Shown one piece after another: positions 12,136 to 25,100 of a DNA stretch of 64,000 nucleotides. The DNA comes from Nereocystis luetkeana (Eukaryota; Sar; Phaeophyceae; Laminariales; Laminariaceae). Under the pieces are notes generated by a model that searched no databases, had not been told where the DNA came from, and saw only the letters and a program-made list of their open reading frames with translations. The stretch is taken from positions 9,588,917 to 9,652,916 of the forward strand of contig JARUPZ010000010.1 in the NCBI GenBank assembly GCA_031213475.1. The letters are read 5' to 3'. Each line of letters opens with the position of its first letter. Positions within the stretch are counted from its first letter, which is position 1. A program made the position numbers and the translations under genes.

Positions 12136-12718
12136 TGCCGGGGTACGTTTGTATATGTTTTGTACAAACGCCCCATGTGGCGGCGGCAGTGGGGCCGTGC
12201 CCGTGGTTGGTGATCTCAACAACAATTGTACTGGATATGCTACCTTACCTTTTTCTGCATTGGATTTTGTTGTAATTCGATACACGATCATCGTCTCCGT
12301 CGCCTACCTAATGTTCACATTGCTACCACTGATTGTGTTTTTCGGTTATCTCGTAGGGATATTTCCAGCCAGCCGCAAAACCCCTTGGCAGTGCTGTCGC
12401 TTTTGCTATATATTGTCGCCTTTGCGGCCTCGTCGTACTCTACCGTACATATGCTGCACGTGTATCACCTATTGCGTACATACGCGGAGCAGCGGCGGGC
12501 ATGTGCCCGCCGCGGTGGAACCTCCCTGGAAAGCTCGTACAGATGATAGCGGTATTTGATTAAGAAGTAGGTTATGGCGGCCGTTCATAGCGGTGATGTT
12601 GATAAGCAAGGGGACTGGGTGGGTAGTCGGTATCAACATCGGTGTGTATTTCTCAGCAATGTCTACTCCGAGCACTGATTGCGTGTACGTTGTGTGACTG
12701 TTTGTGTCAATATTATTG
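12136..12718. other. Intergenic, no gene recognised
   Basis: Overlapping open frames (12149-12559, 12226-12546) lack any family motif. Confidence 0.3.
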
Positions 12719-12835
12719 ACCGTTCTTTCAACCCGTCGACATCGCGCACATCCGGTGCCCGTGCCGTGCGGATTCTTCATCCCAGAGGGATACGAACGAG
12801 CTTTACAGGTATGACCACAACGCTGCGAAGTTAAA
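12719..12835 (-). pseudogene. LINE 3'-terminal remnant
   Basis: ACCGTTCTTTCAACCCGTCG, a GTGCCCGTGCC word, GATTCTTCATCC and GATACGAACGAGCTT align with the last 115 bases of the LINE in reverse orientation. Confidence 0.55.
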
Positions 12836-12943
12836 CCAACGTTCGATCGGATCAAAAACCAATTTCTGATAACCCGATTGAATATTACCACCTTTGGATG
12901 AAACAAATAGATCGACGATTATGGCATCGGCCAAAGGGAGCAC

Positions 12944-13341
12944 GATAGCATTCACAGGCTAAACACTGGGGTAGAGTGGGCAGGGGATATAGGGGGTGTG
13001 CCTGGGGTAGGAGATACCACTCTGGTCGTAAATATAAGAATTTTTCACACTTTAAGATGATGTGTCAATGGTTCTTACCTTTACGTACAGACTGGTAGGG
13101 GATAGGGGATGTGCCCGGAGTGCAACGGAAAGAGCTGCAAGAGATAGCATTCACAGGCTAAACACTGGGGTAGAGTGGGCATGGGATAGGGGGTGTGCCT
13201 GGGGTAGGGGATACCACTCTGGTCGTAAATATATGAATCGTTCACACATAAAGATGATGTGTCAATGGTTCTTACCTTTACATACAGACTGGTAGGGGAT
13301 AAGGGATGTGCCCGGAGTGCAACGAACGGAGTTGCAAGACA
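12944..13341. repeat. Direct tandem duplication, 199-bp unit, two copies
   Basis: GATAGCATTCACAGGCTAAA starts at 12944 and again at 13143, and both units continue in parallel to GTGCCCGGAGTGCAACG. The copies differ at scattered single bases. No coding content was recognised. Confidence 0.9.
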
Positions 13342-13605
13342 TGCACGCAGCACGTTGTTTATCACGCTTATTTTTACTGCTGTTGCGTCTTGTTAATAGA
13401 ACCATAGGCCCGAAAGAAAGGGGTCCACAGCCCATAAAATACCGTGAACAAAGAGATTTTGAGCTCGCGCAAAGGTGCGATCGTTGTCCAGCGCTCGTCT
13501 TTTTGTCGACAACGGTAAGGGCCCCAACCTCGAACATTGTGCATCCGGAAGACTCATCTCTCGAACAGATCCTTCCGAAAAATACCTTGTACGATATTGG
13601 CTACC

Positions 13606-13702
13606 TTAACCCTTTTAGAACCGCAGTCCCGTTTTGGGGGCAAACCTCTCAAACTTCAAGTAGTTTGTCCCCAAAACGGGACTGCGGTTCTAAAGGGGTT
13701 AA
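13606..13702. mobile_element. TTAA-flanked hairpin MITE (copy 3)
   Basis: One of the best preserved copies. The arms CCCTTTTAGAACCGCAGTCC and its reverse complement enclose TTGGGGGCAAACCTCTCAAA. TTAA lies at both ends. Confidence 0.9.
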
Positions 13703-13989
13703 CTATCCCGTTCTGGAAAAACGGAGCGCTGAAAACCATCGTGACCATGTTCTGACTCCAAAATATTTCCGTTAGCCCCAGAAAGTTAAAGATTCCACGC
13801 GTACTGGTCGTTCTTGAGGTGGCCGTATCTGGACCCTAAAAGAGTATTACGAACGTGTGTGTGCTTAGTTTTCTAGCCATCGACAGTCAGCAGTAGCAAG
13901 CGCCTCGCCACGCCTACCTTTTGGGGGTTGCCCTAGGGCATGGGAAGGGGGGGGGGTTGGGGGGTGTACTCGAGAGGAGATATCTATTG

Positions 13990-14260
13990 GCCGTAGTCGT
14001 CTGACCATAGACCCTCGCATCCCTACAATGCCGGGACGGAACATGTCGAGTTTTCACCGACCAGGCAGATATAGCTTGCGTCAAGCGCGAAGCACCGTTA
14101 GGGGTCCGGCGTGTCGCATGAAGGGTGAGCTGCACCCTACTAAAAACCGCTTGTGAGGCGGACTTGCATATGGATAACAGCTTCAATGAGTTATCATTTC
14201 CGGTGTAGCCGCTTCCAGAGACAGCAATGGGAGTACTGTCTAACTGCCTCTTGGGTGCCT
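13990..14260 (-). repeat. Three-copy interspersed repeat, family R (reverse copy)
   Basis: The reverse complement matches 33062-33262 and 53790-54030: TATCCATATGCAAGTCCG, GGGTGCAGCTCACCC, a GCTTCGCGCTTGACGCAAGC region, then CCGTCCCGGCATTGTAGGGA and GCGAGGGTCTA. Parallel translations (for example PSRHCRDARVYG here and PSRLCRDARVY at 53990) suggest decayed coding sequence of an unknown element. Confidence 0.6.
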
Positions 14261-14504
14261 TACCATGAACACTGCGTGATACGATCAATTGCCTTGTGCG
14301 GAGTAAAGGTTCTTTACCTCGCACAAATGATCTAACTCGACGACCAGCTGTGGGCGACCGACAAAAAAAAATATGAAAGAAACGGTACTTTGGTTGTTTG
14401 TCTAGCTCACGTCGTGAGCGGCGTGTTTACAGTGTCGTTCCAACTGACGCCAACCCAACCTACCAGGTATATATTAAGAGGGAGGGGGGGGGGGGGGGGG
14501 GGAG

Positions 14505-14600
14505 GGGGGGGCAACAAGCGAAGGGAAAGCGTGCCAGTTGACGGAAGCAGGAAGGAAACAGCAGACGGGGTAGCAAGCTCACAAGCCGACTACGAGAGTA
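14505..14600 (+). pseudogene. LINE C-terminal tail fragment behind a G-tract
   Basis: After a 30-base G-rich tract, the frame GNKRRESVPVDGSRKETADG matches the last residues of the LINE protein ([20 protein letters not shown]). It ends near 14600. Confidence 0.5.
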
Positions 14601-14983
14601 GATACAGAGCCTGCAACTGCATCGCAAGGGGTTTTGTAGCGTTGTTGTTTGGGTTTCTCTGCGTTTTTCTCTTGATTCTGTATTTCGTTCAATAATAGCA
14701 GACGTGTATACAAAATTGATAGCACCTGCCATGTTTTAAGTCATTGGGTTTTAGACGTTGTAAGGGCGGGATCCGCGGTATGCGCTGCTCTGCTGCTCCC
14801 TAGATGTTCCATGGTACCGTTTAAGGTAGATGGGATTACAAGAACGGGGGGGATGAGGAGAGTGACAGACACCTTGAAGTGGTCAAACTCCTCACTGCAT
14901 CAAGCTTCTGCTCTGGCGGTTCTTCGTTTTCAACTGTGTTCCAGCAGTAGTCTTGGGATCGCTTTCTCAGCTGAGCAATGCCT

Positions 14984-15090
14984 TTAACCCCTTTAGAACT
15001 CCAGTCCCGTTTTGGGGACAAGGCTCTCAAATTCCAAGTCATTTGTCCCCAATTGTCCCCAAAACGAGACTGGAGTTCTAAAAGGGTTAA
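14984..15090. mobile_element. TTAA-flanked hairpin MITE (copy 4)
   Basis: TTAACCCCTTTAGAACTCCA at the left and TAAAAGGGTTAA at the right. A 10-bp duplication of the ATTGTCCCC word makes it slightly longer than the others. Confidence 0.85.
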
Positions 15091-16137
15091 GCGCCGAAAC
15101 CGAATCTGGTGACCAGGTGCGTGTGGGTTGATGGAATGTGGTTTGCTGAGCGCGTCGGTTGGCGCATGTGGTGGTGAGTCTTTGCAACAACACAACTTAC
15201 CACCGACATTTCGTTGTTGAGTGATGCGCGTCAGCGATGAAACTTGTGTGGTGGGTGAGTGAGTGGGTGGGACGGGAAGGGAGAAGTTAAATACCTGGTA
15301 CATTTATTTATGCCCGGTATTTATCAAGGTCTTCTTGACCACATCACCAGGTGGAAAAAAAAAAAAAAAAACTCTACTTCTAGTGGAAAACTATGCTGTG
15401 CTTATTTCCCCGTAGCACTATTTATCTTACGGACCAGTACGTATGCTGCATACCCGCGAAGTCGAATAAAGGGAGTGGTACCCCGTCTCACTCGGTCTAG
15501 CCACGCTGGCAACATGAAACCCGTTCTTGGCAAGTTTTACGTTTCATGTCCGGCAGTTGCCGCACGCACGCACATATTATGGAGCGTGAGGCACAGGCGA
15601 AACGTCTGACAGCGGAGAGGGGCCCACTCGCGGCGGGCCGCTGCGCCCGCTGGCGGGACGGTATCGGAGCGTGGTCCCACCCCTTTCGCCGTGCAGCGGT
15701 ATGACCAGATGGATGGGTGGATAATGATGATCCGGACGCAGCGAAGAGAACGATCTCACGGCGCGCTTTCGCAGATAGTATTTTCAACAAACAGCAACAG
15801 CAGCGGTAACATACCGCGGGGAACGTAAGGTGGCCGCCGCAGCGTGGTGACGCACGGTGTCGGGGTCTAGGCCCACGTTTTTGCGACCTCGTGTTTTCGT
15901 GTGCTGGCGTGTGTGGGCTATGATATTTGACTCACGTCATTCTCAAATCCTCAGGTACGTATGTGCGAACACGATCTTAAAGGCGGGGCAGTAATTGCTC
16001 TCCTCTGGGAATAAATACTGCACGGTGAAGCGTGAGCCCCTGCTCCGTCTAGATTTGAAGCTTCATATATTTTTACCGATTTCATAGAAACAAAGCGGTG
16101 GGGTTGCACGGCGCGGGGCCCACCTCCTTGTTCTCTA
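15091..16137. other. Intergenic, possible isolated exon at 15578
   Basis: From an ATG at 15578 a GC-rich open stretch of about 40 codons (MEREAQAKRLTAERG start) runs to a GT dinucleotide near 15700. It could be a first exon, but there is no similarity or partner exon to support it. Confidence 0.2.
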
Positions 16138-17070
16138 AATTGGTGGAAGTTCAAATTTAAAAACTTCCATTTGACTTCCAAATGACGCCTAAACGGAAGA
16201 TCAACTTCCAAAATGGCTTCCGAATGGAAGTTGAATGGAAGTCAAACGGGAGTGTAGATAGAAGCTGAAGTGAAAGCACATGTATTTTTGATGAAAGTAC
16301 GTGGAAGTTTCCAAACGGAAGCTTACGCAAGCATGTAGTAAGTATAAGAGAAATCCATGAAAAATCTAAATTTCCCTGCATTTCTGCGGTAACTTCCATC
16401 TACGTCCGTAAAAGCTTCCATCCACTCCTATTATATGCAAGATTCCACAAACTTCCATTCCCCTTCAATAAGCTTCCAGCACTTTCATCTGGATTTGAGT
16501 TTTACGGAAACTTCCGTCTACGTCTGCAAAAACTTCCATTAACTCTCATCCGACATATTTTTACCGGCAGACGATTTCGGACCCTTAACGGTTCATGCTT
16601 CGTGCTCACGGCGTCCGATATTAGTTACCTTGGGGGTGGGATCAGGTCCGGGTGGGATCAGGAGAATCAAGCAGGAGCCTGTTTTGTTTCCAACGATTAC
16701 AGTCGCACATGGAAGTTTCCTTGAAAATACAGGTCGGATGGAAGTTTTGCAAGTTGAATGGATACGGAATGGAAGCTAGGTGGAAATAGGTGGAAGAGGA
16801 TGGAAAGTCGAGGGAAGTAAATGGAACTCTATCAGGGTGTATGGAAGGTTAGTAGAAGCTCGACGAAGCTTCTACCGGGCATGGCTGTGAAAGCTTCCAA
16901 ATCGCTTCCACTCTGGAAGCTTCCACTACGGTAGCTTCCGAAGTGGAAACTTCCATGGAAGCTTCAATTTACTTCCAATCCACTTCCAACTACTTGCATC
17001 CTCTTCCATTCGGAATTTTAGAAGTCAAATAAATGAAAATTGAATGGAAGTTGAATGGAAGCTTCCACCC
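16138..17070. repeat. GGAAG/CTTCC-dense region
   Basis: I count about 35 occurrences of GGAAG or CTTCC in 930 bases, against about two expected by chance. Many sit in words such as TGGAAGTTGAATGGAAG or in palindromes such as TGGAAGCTTCCA (16914, 17056). Spacing is irregular, so this is not a simple tandem array. Both orientations are mixed. Confidence 0.8.
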
Positions 17071-19640
17071 ATTTACCATATAATGAGGAACACAGAGTGT
17101 TCAGCAGGATATATCCAATCGCGGCCACTACATTTCCAGGCGAAGATCACAGAGGTGTGATACGACGTGTTCTTTCCTTCGCTGATACAGCACTAGACCG
17201 TTACAGCAGCCTCGCAACGGCAGGCTTGGCTTTGCATCAGTCACGGTGCTTTTACGTGTGTGCTGTTTGTAGTTGTGTGTATGGTTTTCAGAAAATGACC
17301 CAATTACGAGCACACACTTCCGGCATAATCAAGCACTATTATTTGTTTTTGTACGATATCGCACGTTGGCAAGCTATACCAGCCAGCGTACAGTGTATCG
17401 AGTTGTCGTATCGTGTGATCGACGTTCACCCCGTCGGTTGAATCATGCTGTCGGTCTGGTTTGACTCTGTCGATGGAAGGTTGACTCCGCGTGACTGATT
17501 GTTTCGCTCCTCTCTGCTCGGCAGAGCCAAGCCTGCCCTGATTCAGCTAACTCAGTCATTACAACAGGTTTCATAACGCGGAACACCCAGTGGCAGCCAG
17601 CGAGCAGTTTGCTCGTAGCACTTTGTGCGGGCTCAAAACAGAAAGTCACATATACCGGTATATCGCGATCACTGGATCACACTGCTGGGTCATCACACCA
17701 CTCTTCGTGGGGCTGCTACTTTCTTTACATCTGAATACGTGCACTGCAGGAAGGATTATGATAGGAGTAGTAACGCTTGCTACTGTATACTGCAGAACTG
17801 TGCTGCTGCGTCGCTGCTTGCCGCATGTACGAGTAGTTATGCTGGTGCTATACATATCTTATTCGAGTACTATTAATATACAGTACATTTACTGCTGCTT
17901 GATGGCGCTGTGGAGCTTGATATAAACAAGTGCAGTACGTACGCCCTGTACTACAGCGGTAACAGCTTTGGTCGCGAGAATCCCGCGCCGCCGGTAATTT
18001 ATAACTCTCGGCAACTTGGTGGATCGTGGACGGTAGTTGTTGCTCGGTCACGAGACAGAAGACAGGGTCGAATACGATACTGCTGTAATTCGTTTGGTGG
18101 AGCCGAAGTCGAGGAGGATAAATTGGCGATCAGGAATCATCATGAAAGAAAACTTGATCCGCACAATCGCGCCCAATACCAACAGGAAGATAAACGAACC
18201 TCATTCCAAGACAACACGTACAGTGGTAGCATCGCGGTGATGAACGATATACACCCACGCATCTGTTGCTGCCGTGGTCTCGACGCTCAGTCCTCTGAGC
18301 TAGCGTCGCCTTGAGTCTTCGGGCAGTCACGCGACCTGTGGTCGGTGTTGCAGAAGGGAGGAATAAATATAACGCCAACCCTGCCAGCGTACCGGCTGTG
18401 TACTGCAGCGGGCGCTGGTGCTGGTGCTGTTACTTCCTGGTGTAGGGTTCGCACAGCAGGGAGCACACTAGCGACCAGCAGAGCACGACAGGAAAAAGCC
18501 CAGGCACCCGTTCCCATCCGCGACAAAGTGGTACTGCATATTTCTTCCCGCCATGTCCTGACACCGGATGATCAAACAACCCTACACTTTCGTGCCCGCT
18601 TCACGAAACGTTTGTTTGTGGTATTCATGTCACCTCCGATCTGGAGCGAGCAAGGGATGGAGTTGCACATGCCCCTGCTCCCCGCACCCTGCGCCCCCGC
18701 AACCAATTCGTGCACCAGAAACGACATGTTTGCTAGACTCCCAAGCTATATTCGCCTGCTGCTGCCTGGTGCCGTTTGGGTGGATCCGACTGTGACCTGT
18801 GATCTGTTATATCTCTGTGCTGATGCAACTGACGATCCTCTCACTGCTGTTTGCGTTGAGATAAGGCTATCTACTATTACCAATAATATTGATAATAGGT
18901 GGTTCTGATATGTGTGGTGATTTCGCTGCGATGTTTTCGGGGATATCCGCGGTCGGGCGCACAGCAGTTGCAGATACAGGTTACACGCTCATTTCGAAAG
19001 GGGCCAAAATAATTTATCGCGATCAAGATTAGAAACTCGCATTCGCTGATAACATCAACATTGATCTGCGGCATGCCATCAGCTTGCGCCACCATGCACT
19101 CGTAACGTGTGTCTGTGGATTTCCTGTACTTTTCCCAACTTTTCTCTGCGTACGAGAAAGTTTCAGCAAAACGCTATGAACCCCGACCCGGGAAGCCCGG
19201 CCGGACACATTGTTGGTCGAGGTCCGGGCGCGATAGGCACCCTCTGGAGTGCGTGGCAAGCCCATAAACTTTTTTTTTTTCGGCGGGGGTGGATAAGACG
19301 ATTTCCCTGGTTTCAGTACGAGAGGCATTATTTGTACATAATCACACGTAAAATGCAGTCAGCCTTTTGCCCTTTGACGAGCACACAGTCCAGACATGTA
19401 AGGAGTGGTATACTACTGACTCTGATGCGAGGTCTCTGTCGGAGTATCGGACTGGGCAACCCTTCGAAGTGATTATGCGGGAGAATCTTACCTCCCAAAC
19501 GATCCTTGGAGCAAACCCCCGGACAACAATCCAATAGAATGTTATACTCCACAGCACGAACTATAATCCATGCCAGCCAGCCAGAGTCGTCCGGCGAACA
19601 CGGACGCTGGCCAAATACTACTATCAATACACTACTTCTG
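17071..19640. other. Long stretch without recognised gene
   Basis: Open frames of 134 codons (17910-18314) and 187 codons (18345-18908) lie on the plus strand but show no domain, low complexity or splice-supported extension. They could contain upstream exons of the sulfotransferase gene, but none could be joined convincingly. Confidence 0.3.
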
Positions 19641-19642
19641 TA

Positions 19643-19735
19643 TTACGGGGGACCATATGACAAAAAATAAAGGCACGTACCGGGGGGGAGAAGGGTGGGC
19701 ACCTGTGACCACGGCTTGTCCAGAAGCTCGTTGAG
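19643..19735 (+). repeat. Half TA-MITE end followed by G-tract repeat
   Basis: TTACGGGGGACCATA at 19643 is a lone terminus of the TA-flanked MITE without its partner. It is followed by GGCACGTACCGGGGGGG and GTGACCACGGCTTGTCCAGA, the same unit as at 9423 (reverse) and 21780. Confidence 0.55.
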
Positions 19736-21614
19736 GGTAAAACCTACCGGTATCTATTAATAACGCATGAAACAAAAGGGAGGAAACAACAACGTGGAAG
19801 GTGGAACGAAGAAAATGTGGGACGCAGGGAGAGAGAGGTATTGAAGCGTTGGCATGCCTGAAAAGAAAAAACGGAAAAGAGGGTCATCAAGTTGACGATA
19901 GGTACAGCAGTTGGTTGAACTGGGAAGAAAGCGCCTGTGATTGGTAGAGATAAGAGCGACGAATACCATCTACCAGCAGTACGAGGCTCTACTATACTCG
20001 CGGGCGTCCACGAGCAGGAGTCTGGCACTGAGTGGCCACTGGGAGGTCTGCGAGTTTAAAGAATAGCAGCTTGTTCCTGATTCATGAGCAAAATAAAACC
20101 AACAACAACAATAACAACACAAAAGACACCGACCATGACGACAACAGCGACGGCCACGAAAAAAAACAACGAGTTCCGAGAAAAATGTTATATTTTCCGA
20201 AATTTCGATCTCTGTTGTTTTCATGGGAAGTACGGATTGTCTTGAATAAGATCGGACGACAATCAACGATAACAGCAACAAATGAGTTTCGATAAAAACG
20301 TGAAAATTGCGATCTTTCGTTATCCTAATCGTAAATATAAGGCACGCATGTAGTCTTCGTGGCCATCAAAACATCCCTTGAAATTTCAACATGGAATGTT
20401 GTTTCCGAGCCCTTGGTGTTTTATATCGTATTCTTCCATGTGCGATGCCTGGGCTCTGAAAGCGGGACGCTATTAATAATATGCGTGGATGACAATCCGA
20501 TGCTAAATATAGCGGGTGGGGTCAAACGATCGTACTCATCAGTACAGCGATGAGAGCAAAACAAATATCCAAGGCAAGACTAGATGTATATTTATACCTA
20601 CCTGCTGCTGTAGGATGTCGACGGATTCTTCCTCTCGCCTGGCCACACTGACAAGTTTGTTGCACGCAACCCGCCAACATGCTTCGCAGCGGTATTCGCA
20701 CGTACTGCTAGCGTAGCCCTGCCCGATCAAGAGAGCCTGTGCCACCAGCCCACCTGCGGAGGAAATGGAACATCCCGTCCAACCGTTTGTCCTTGGGGCT
20801 GTGGCATTGGCCTGTTTGATGTCGGCTTCTTCTGCGGTGAGAAACGGCAACGCCACTTCTTACCGACGAGAAAAATTCTCATATATGACACACACAGGTG
20901 TAGACATTATTAGCTAGACTTCGGTTTTGCTGTCTACAGTAGTTGCAGCATACGCTTTGAACATGAAACGCTGCAAGAAGGGTGAGCGCCTTGCGCTCTT
21001 CGTGTCTCTTGAGGTATGGCACAGTCAGCAGTGCCGACGCGACGCTGGGGCTTGACACAACCGCCTGTGGCAACACACCTTTGGAAGAGAATCGCGAATA
21101 CGCACGGTGCTAATATCTAACCGTGTGATCATGTCCCCTTGTTCCGTTGCTGGCGACAGATTTTTGCGGAAAGTCCAGTGGATGAACCACCGCGATACTG
21201 CACAGGTGAGACCAGCCCGCCCGTCCGCCGTGCCGGCGAGATACGGTGACATCCAGTGTTCGTCTGGCGCAGTCGCCGCGTTGTCCAGTAGGCTTGAACA
21301 CACAGCAGTCCCTACTGCTTTTCAATATTCCCGCACTATTAATAGTCTACAGATGTGCCTTCTATCAGGTACAAATCGCGAATGGGCCCTGGACTTGTCC
21401 GGGGGTTATAGTGACAAAACAATCAACAGGATAACCGTCAGTTCTGCTAGGCATAGGGGCCGGAGTTCGATAGTCGGCGGGGTTCCAAAACAGCAAGTGT
21501 TTTACTCAATGTGCGTGTTTCTTATGTCGCGGAAGACGAGAAACTGCTTGCTATTATTAATAGTAGATAGCAAAAGTCGATGAAAAACGATGAGCTGCGT
21601 GTGTTTGTACGTCA
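19736..21614. other. Long stretch without recognised gene
   Basis: Several open frames of 60-160 codons lack motifs. One stretch near 21131-21205 (MSPCSVAGDRFLRKVQW start) precedes a good GTGAGA donor but cannot be phased onto the next confident exon. Confidence 0.25.
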
Positions 21615-21725
21615 TAATCGACCGTTATTTTTCCCCGTTCACGTCCTGCATACCCCAGTGTTCGTACCGGTTCTTCATCTTAGACAAATACAAGCTCTAT
21701 GGTCACGGATACTTCATGCTATTTG
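21615..21725 (-). pseudogene. LINE 3'-terminal remnant
   Basis: GACCGTTATTTTTCCCCGTT, CAGTGTTCGTACCGGTTCTT, ACAAATACAAGCTCTATGGT: a diverged version of the last 110 bases of the LINE in reverse orientation. Confidence 0.45.
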
Positions 21726-21779
21726 CAGTAGGGGAGAGTAGATTATGCGATACCTGGTAATGGTGGATCCTCTGCGCGA

Positions 21780-21860
21780 TAAAACGGAAGACAAGTACCG
21801 GGGGAGGGGGAAGGGGGGGGGAAGACACCTGTGACCACAGTCTGTCCAGAGGGATGGAAA
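21780..21860 (+). repeat. Repeat with internal G-tract
   Basis: AAGTACCGGGGGAGGGGGAA followed by CACCTGTGACCACAGTCTGT. Same word order as the copies at 9423 and 19655. Confidence 0.55.
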
Positions 21861-22140
21861 AGCTGGCATGCTGGCTACAAAGGCTAAATATACAATTCCG
21901 CAGAAGGTAAACGCATTTTCATCGTCTTGCCAAATAAACTGAGAAGTCAGTATAGTCGCGATTTGGCCATCCTGCGCGCAGGTTGGACAAAAAATGACCA
22001 CGGTTCACGAAACAAGAAAATATATTTCTGTCTCCAGTTCTGTTTTGTCTGACCCATGAGCATTATCGGTCATTCGCTCCTTGCTTGCTGTTCCGCGTTC
22101 GGTGTGATGCCCATTCCGTACCCCTCGCGGCTATGGATAG

Positions 22141-25100
22141 TGTTCAACCACTTCGCAAAGAGCGGGGGCTCGACCATCAAGGTCCAGCTGGTCAGCAGCA
22201 GCAGGGTTGCACGCGTCCGGCCACCAGGTACTTGCGCAACCTGCGTGGGATTAAAAAATACTAGTGGTATGACCGCTGCGACGCCAGCGGGGACGGCGTT
22301 TTACCCACCCACACCCACCCACTGCACGTACGTGCGCGAGCGGTTTGGTGGCGCGGTAGAGAGCCGGTGCCCCGTGGGGCGTACGAAAGCTACCATATAC
22401 GAGTATATAAAGACGGCTGTCAACTGGGGCAACGGTAGGGGGGGGTCACCTTTACTTCTTGGTCCTTTATTTTTAATCGTTGAGAGCCCACGGCCGAGTG
22501 AATACCTTGTGTTCTCTGCAGTGTTAAGCTTTGAAATATTTTTGTTGTTTTCTCGATATACATGCTCCGCCACGTTGGAATGTAGGTTGCGTTGCGTCCA
22601 CCTTTGAGCGAGATACAGCGACACTCGCCGAGTGGCCCAATGAAAATAATGGCATCATGCCTGCACAAGTCTTTCGTCTGCGCGACGTTGTACGAGTACA
22701 ACATACAGTAGTGGCAGACACACGCTCGTAGTCGTAATAGGGGATCGTGCAAACTTCAACGAATGCACGCGTATCGAGCAAGAGGGTCCACACGCATGAT
22801 AGATAATACATTTAAGCCCTGATGCGAACATCCAACCCCATGATGTGAGTACGAGGTAGCGACGTGGGTCTGAGCAGAAGCTTTATCGTAATCTCTACCA
22901 ACACCGTCCCTTACCAGGTCTGATCACGGGGGTGCTGAGGACGACACCGCTCATGCGGCAACACACGGTTCACAACGCTTCGGTGATAATGGGGTACGGG
23001 GAGATGCTCAGGTACGCTGTTTCGCACCATGCCTTACTGTCGGGCCTCGTAAGCTCGTCATTCAGAGCCACGCAGACAGCATACCGCAGCTTTACAAACT
23101 GTTATGTTGCAGCGTCATCGACAGGCAGTGCTTACTATGGAAGGGACCCCCACCGTTCGTGAGGATTTCCCTGTAGCGCGTTATATCTACTGCTATTATC
23201 AGTATGAAGTTTGCCATCCGACAATCAGCACATGAGGCAGAAGTATGTAAATATATATGTAGACTTCGTATTAAATCATAAAATATATTTCTGGGCTTGA
23301 AATGGGTAGGTGAAACAAAGAAGGTAATATGTTGAAGTTAGCGTGAGATTATTTAATACGAAATTCGAGACATTCACTAGTTTCCACCTCCGAGGCCTGA
23401 GCTTGAACGTTGACCACTCTCAAGTATCCCTGTTGATGATCGATAGGGTCTCCCTCGTGGCTTCAAGAGGCAAAAAAATATATAGAAATACTTTCACGGC
23501 TGTAACAGCACCGGCCACACCGAGTAACCCGGGGTGCTGCTGGGGTGGGGATTAAGGGACGTGTCCGATTCGGAGTGCGAGGACTCGTCAGGCACGCGCG
23601 CAGGCGGCATGGTAGCACCGCTACTACTGCTGCACGACATTTATCTGCGTTTTTTTCAGGAGAATGGCCCTGGCGGTTTGATGTGGATCGGTGTCTTCTA
23701 TGTTCAACGCGTGACAAGGGTTGTAAAGTCATCTGTAACGGCTCATGCTTAGGTTTACGCCGCACTTCGAGACGCTTGCTTGGCTCAACCTTGCACTACT
23801 GTGCCTGTCTGTGTGCTTCGTGTGGGCGTCGCGACCCATCCTGCAGCAGGGGCCCCAATTTTTTCTTGGTGGTTTCTGACCGGCTGAGCTCCTCGAGTGA
23901 GCGACTATTATTAGTAGTATACCGGTTAGTAGGATGCTTTTACTACAGCAGTTTTCGTAAATCTTGTCCCCGAGGTACCTGCTATACTATTACGGGGGAC
24001 CGTAGTAAATAGAACCAAATATTGTCAGTAAAAATAGCTAAATACACAGGTTTTTTTGTGCACCGTAGGACCTATTTTACATGGTCCCCCGTAATTGGTG
24101 TGTCTTGGGATTTCTAGCGCTTGAAAAATTCGTCGGGTCGCGCGGACAATTTCTCCGGTGTCACGTTTCGGGTGGGGGATGTTAAGCTCATCTGAAGAGC
24201 TCAATAGGTGAATAAACCACTAGCCCTACCGTCCGTGGCGTTGCTCCCCTTGTTTTTGTGGTTCTTGCCGCCCGCTGCGTCTCCAGGGACCCATTGGAGG
24301 CCGCCGGTAGGGACTGTGAATACTTCACGATGCTGAGGAATCCCATCGAGAGACTAGTGTCGGCGTTCTACTATTGCCCCACGGATCACGATCCCCAAGG
24401 CAGGCCGTCCAAGGTATGCATGCCGTCGGCTTTTTTCACCAATGGCGAGTGCTCCGAAAGGGGGGGTCGCTTTTTTGCCATCATGTTTCTGACTGATGAT
24501 GCTCGCGTGCTTACGGTGATAGAGGTAGCGGTTCTTTATCCGCTTGCTTTTTTTTCTGGCTGATGGCGTTCTCCAGCGGACGAGCTACTCAACATCGTTC
24601 ATCTCGTTTTGTTTACACACTTTTCGAGTAGTGCTCACCTCTACGATAGGCCGAGGTTGACAATCCCTTTTTTTTTGTCGAACCAGTTTTTGGGGGGAGG
24701 TATTGAGTTTCCTCAAAAGCTAGGAGCCTCGGAAAAAATTAGGTGTTACCTTTTCTGTAGCACACGACTGAAATAATTGTGCTTATCATCCGAAGAAGTA
24801 ACAAACATCGGGGTTTTTTTCGTTTCAAGTTGTTTTCGAAGAATTCTGATGCAACATCACCCTAACATGGGTCCCATGCGATAAGTGGGGACCTCTCACC
24901 AGATGCAGTAGAACACACGTTTGTGCTTTGCTGGCGTGCTAATTCACGAGGTACATGGCAATTTCAGTTGCCTCAGCATGTGCAACATGAAGCAAATTGG
25001 GATAAAGTAAACACAGACGGAGATCGAAAAATTACTCAAAACTCGTCTTTGCAAGCTTGGTGTGACCCTTCGAACGCCCGTTCTACGGGAGGGTGTAGGT

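Noticed and set aside
18345..18908. 187-codon open frame
   Set aside because: No motif, no convincing splice partners and composition like the surrounding non-coding sequence.
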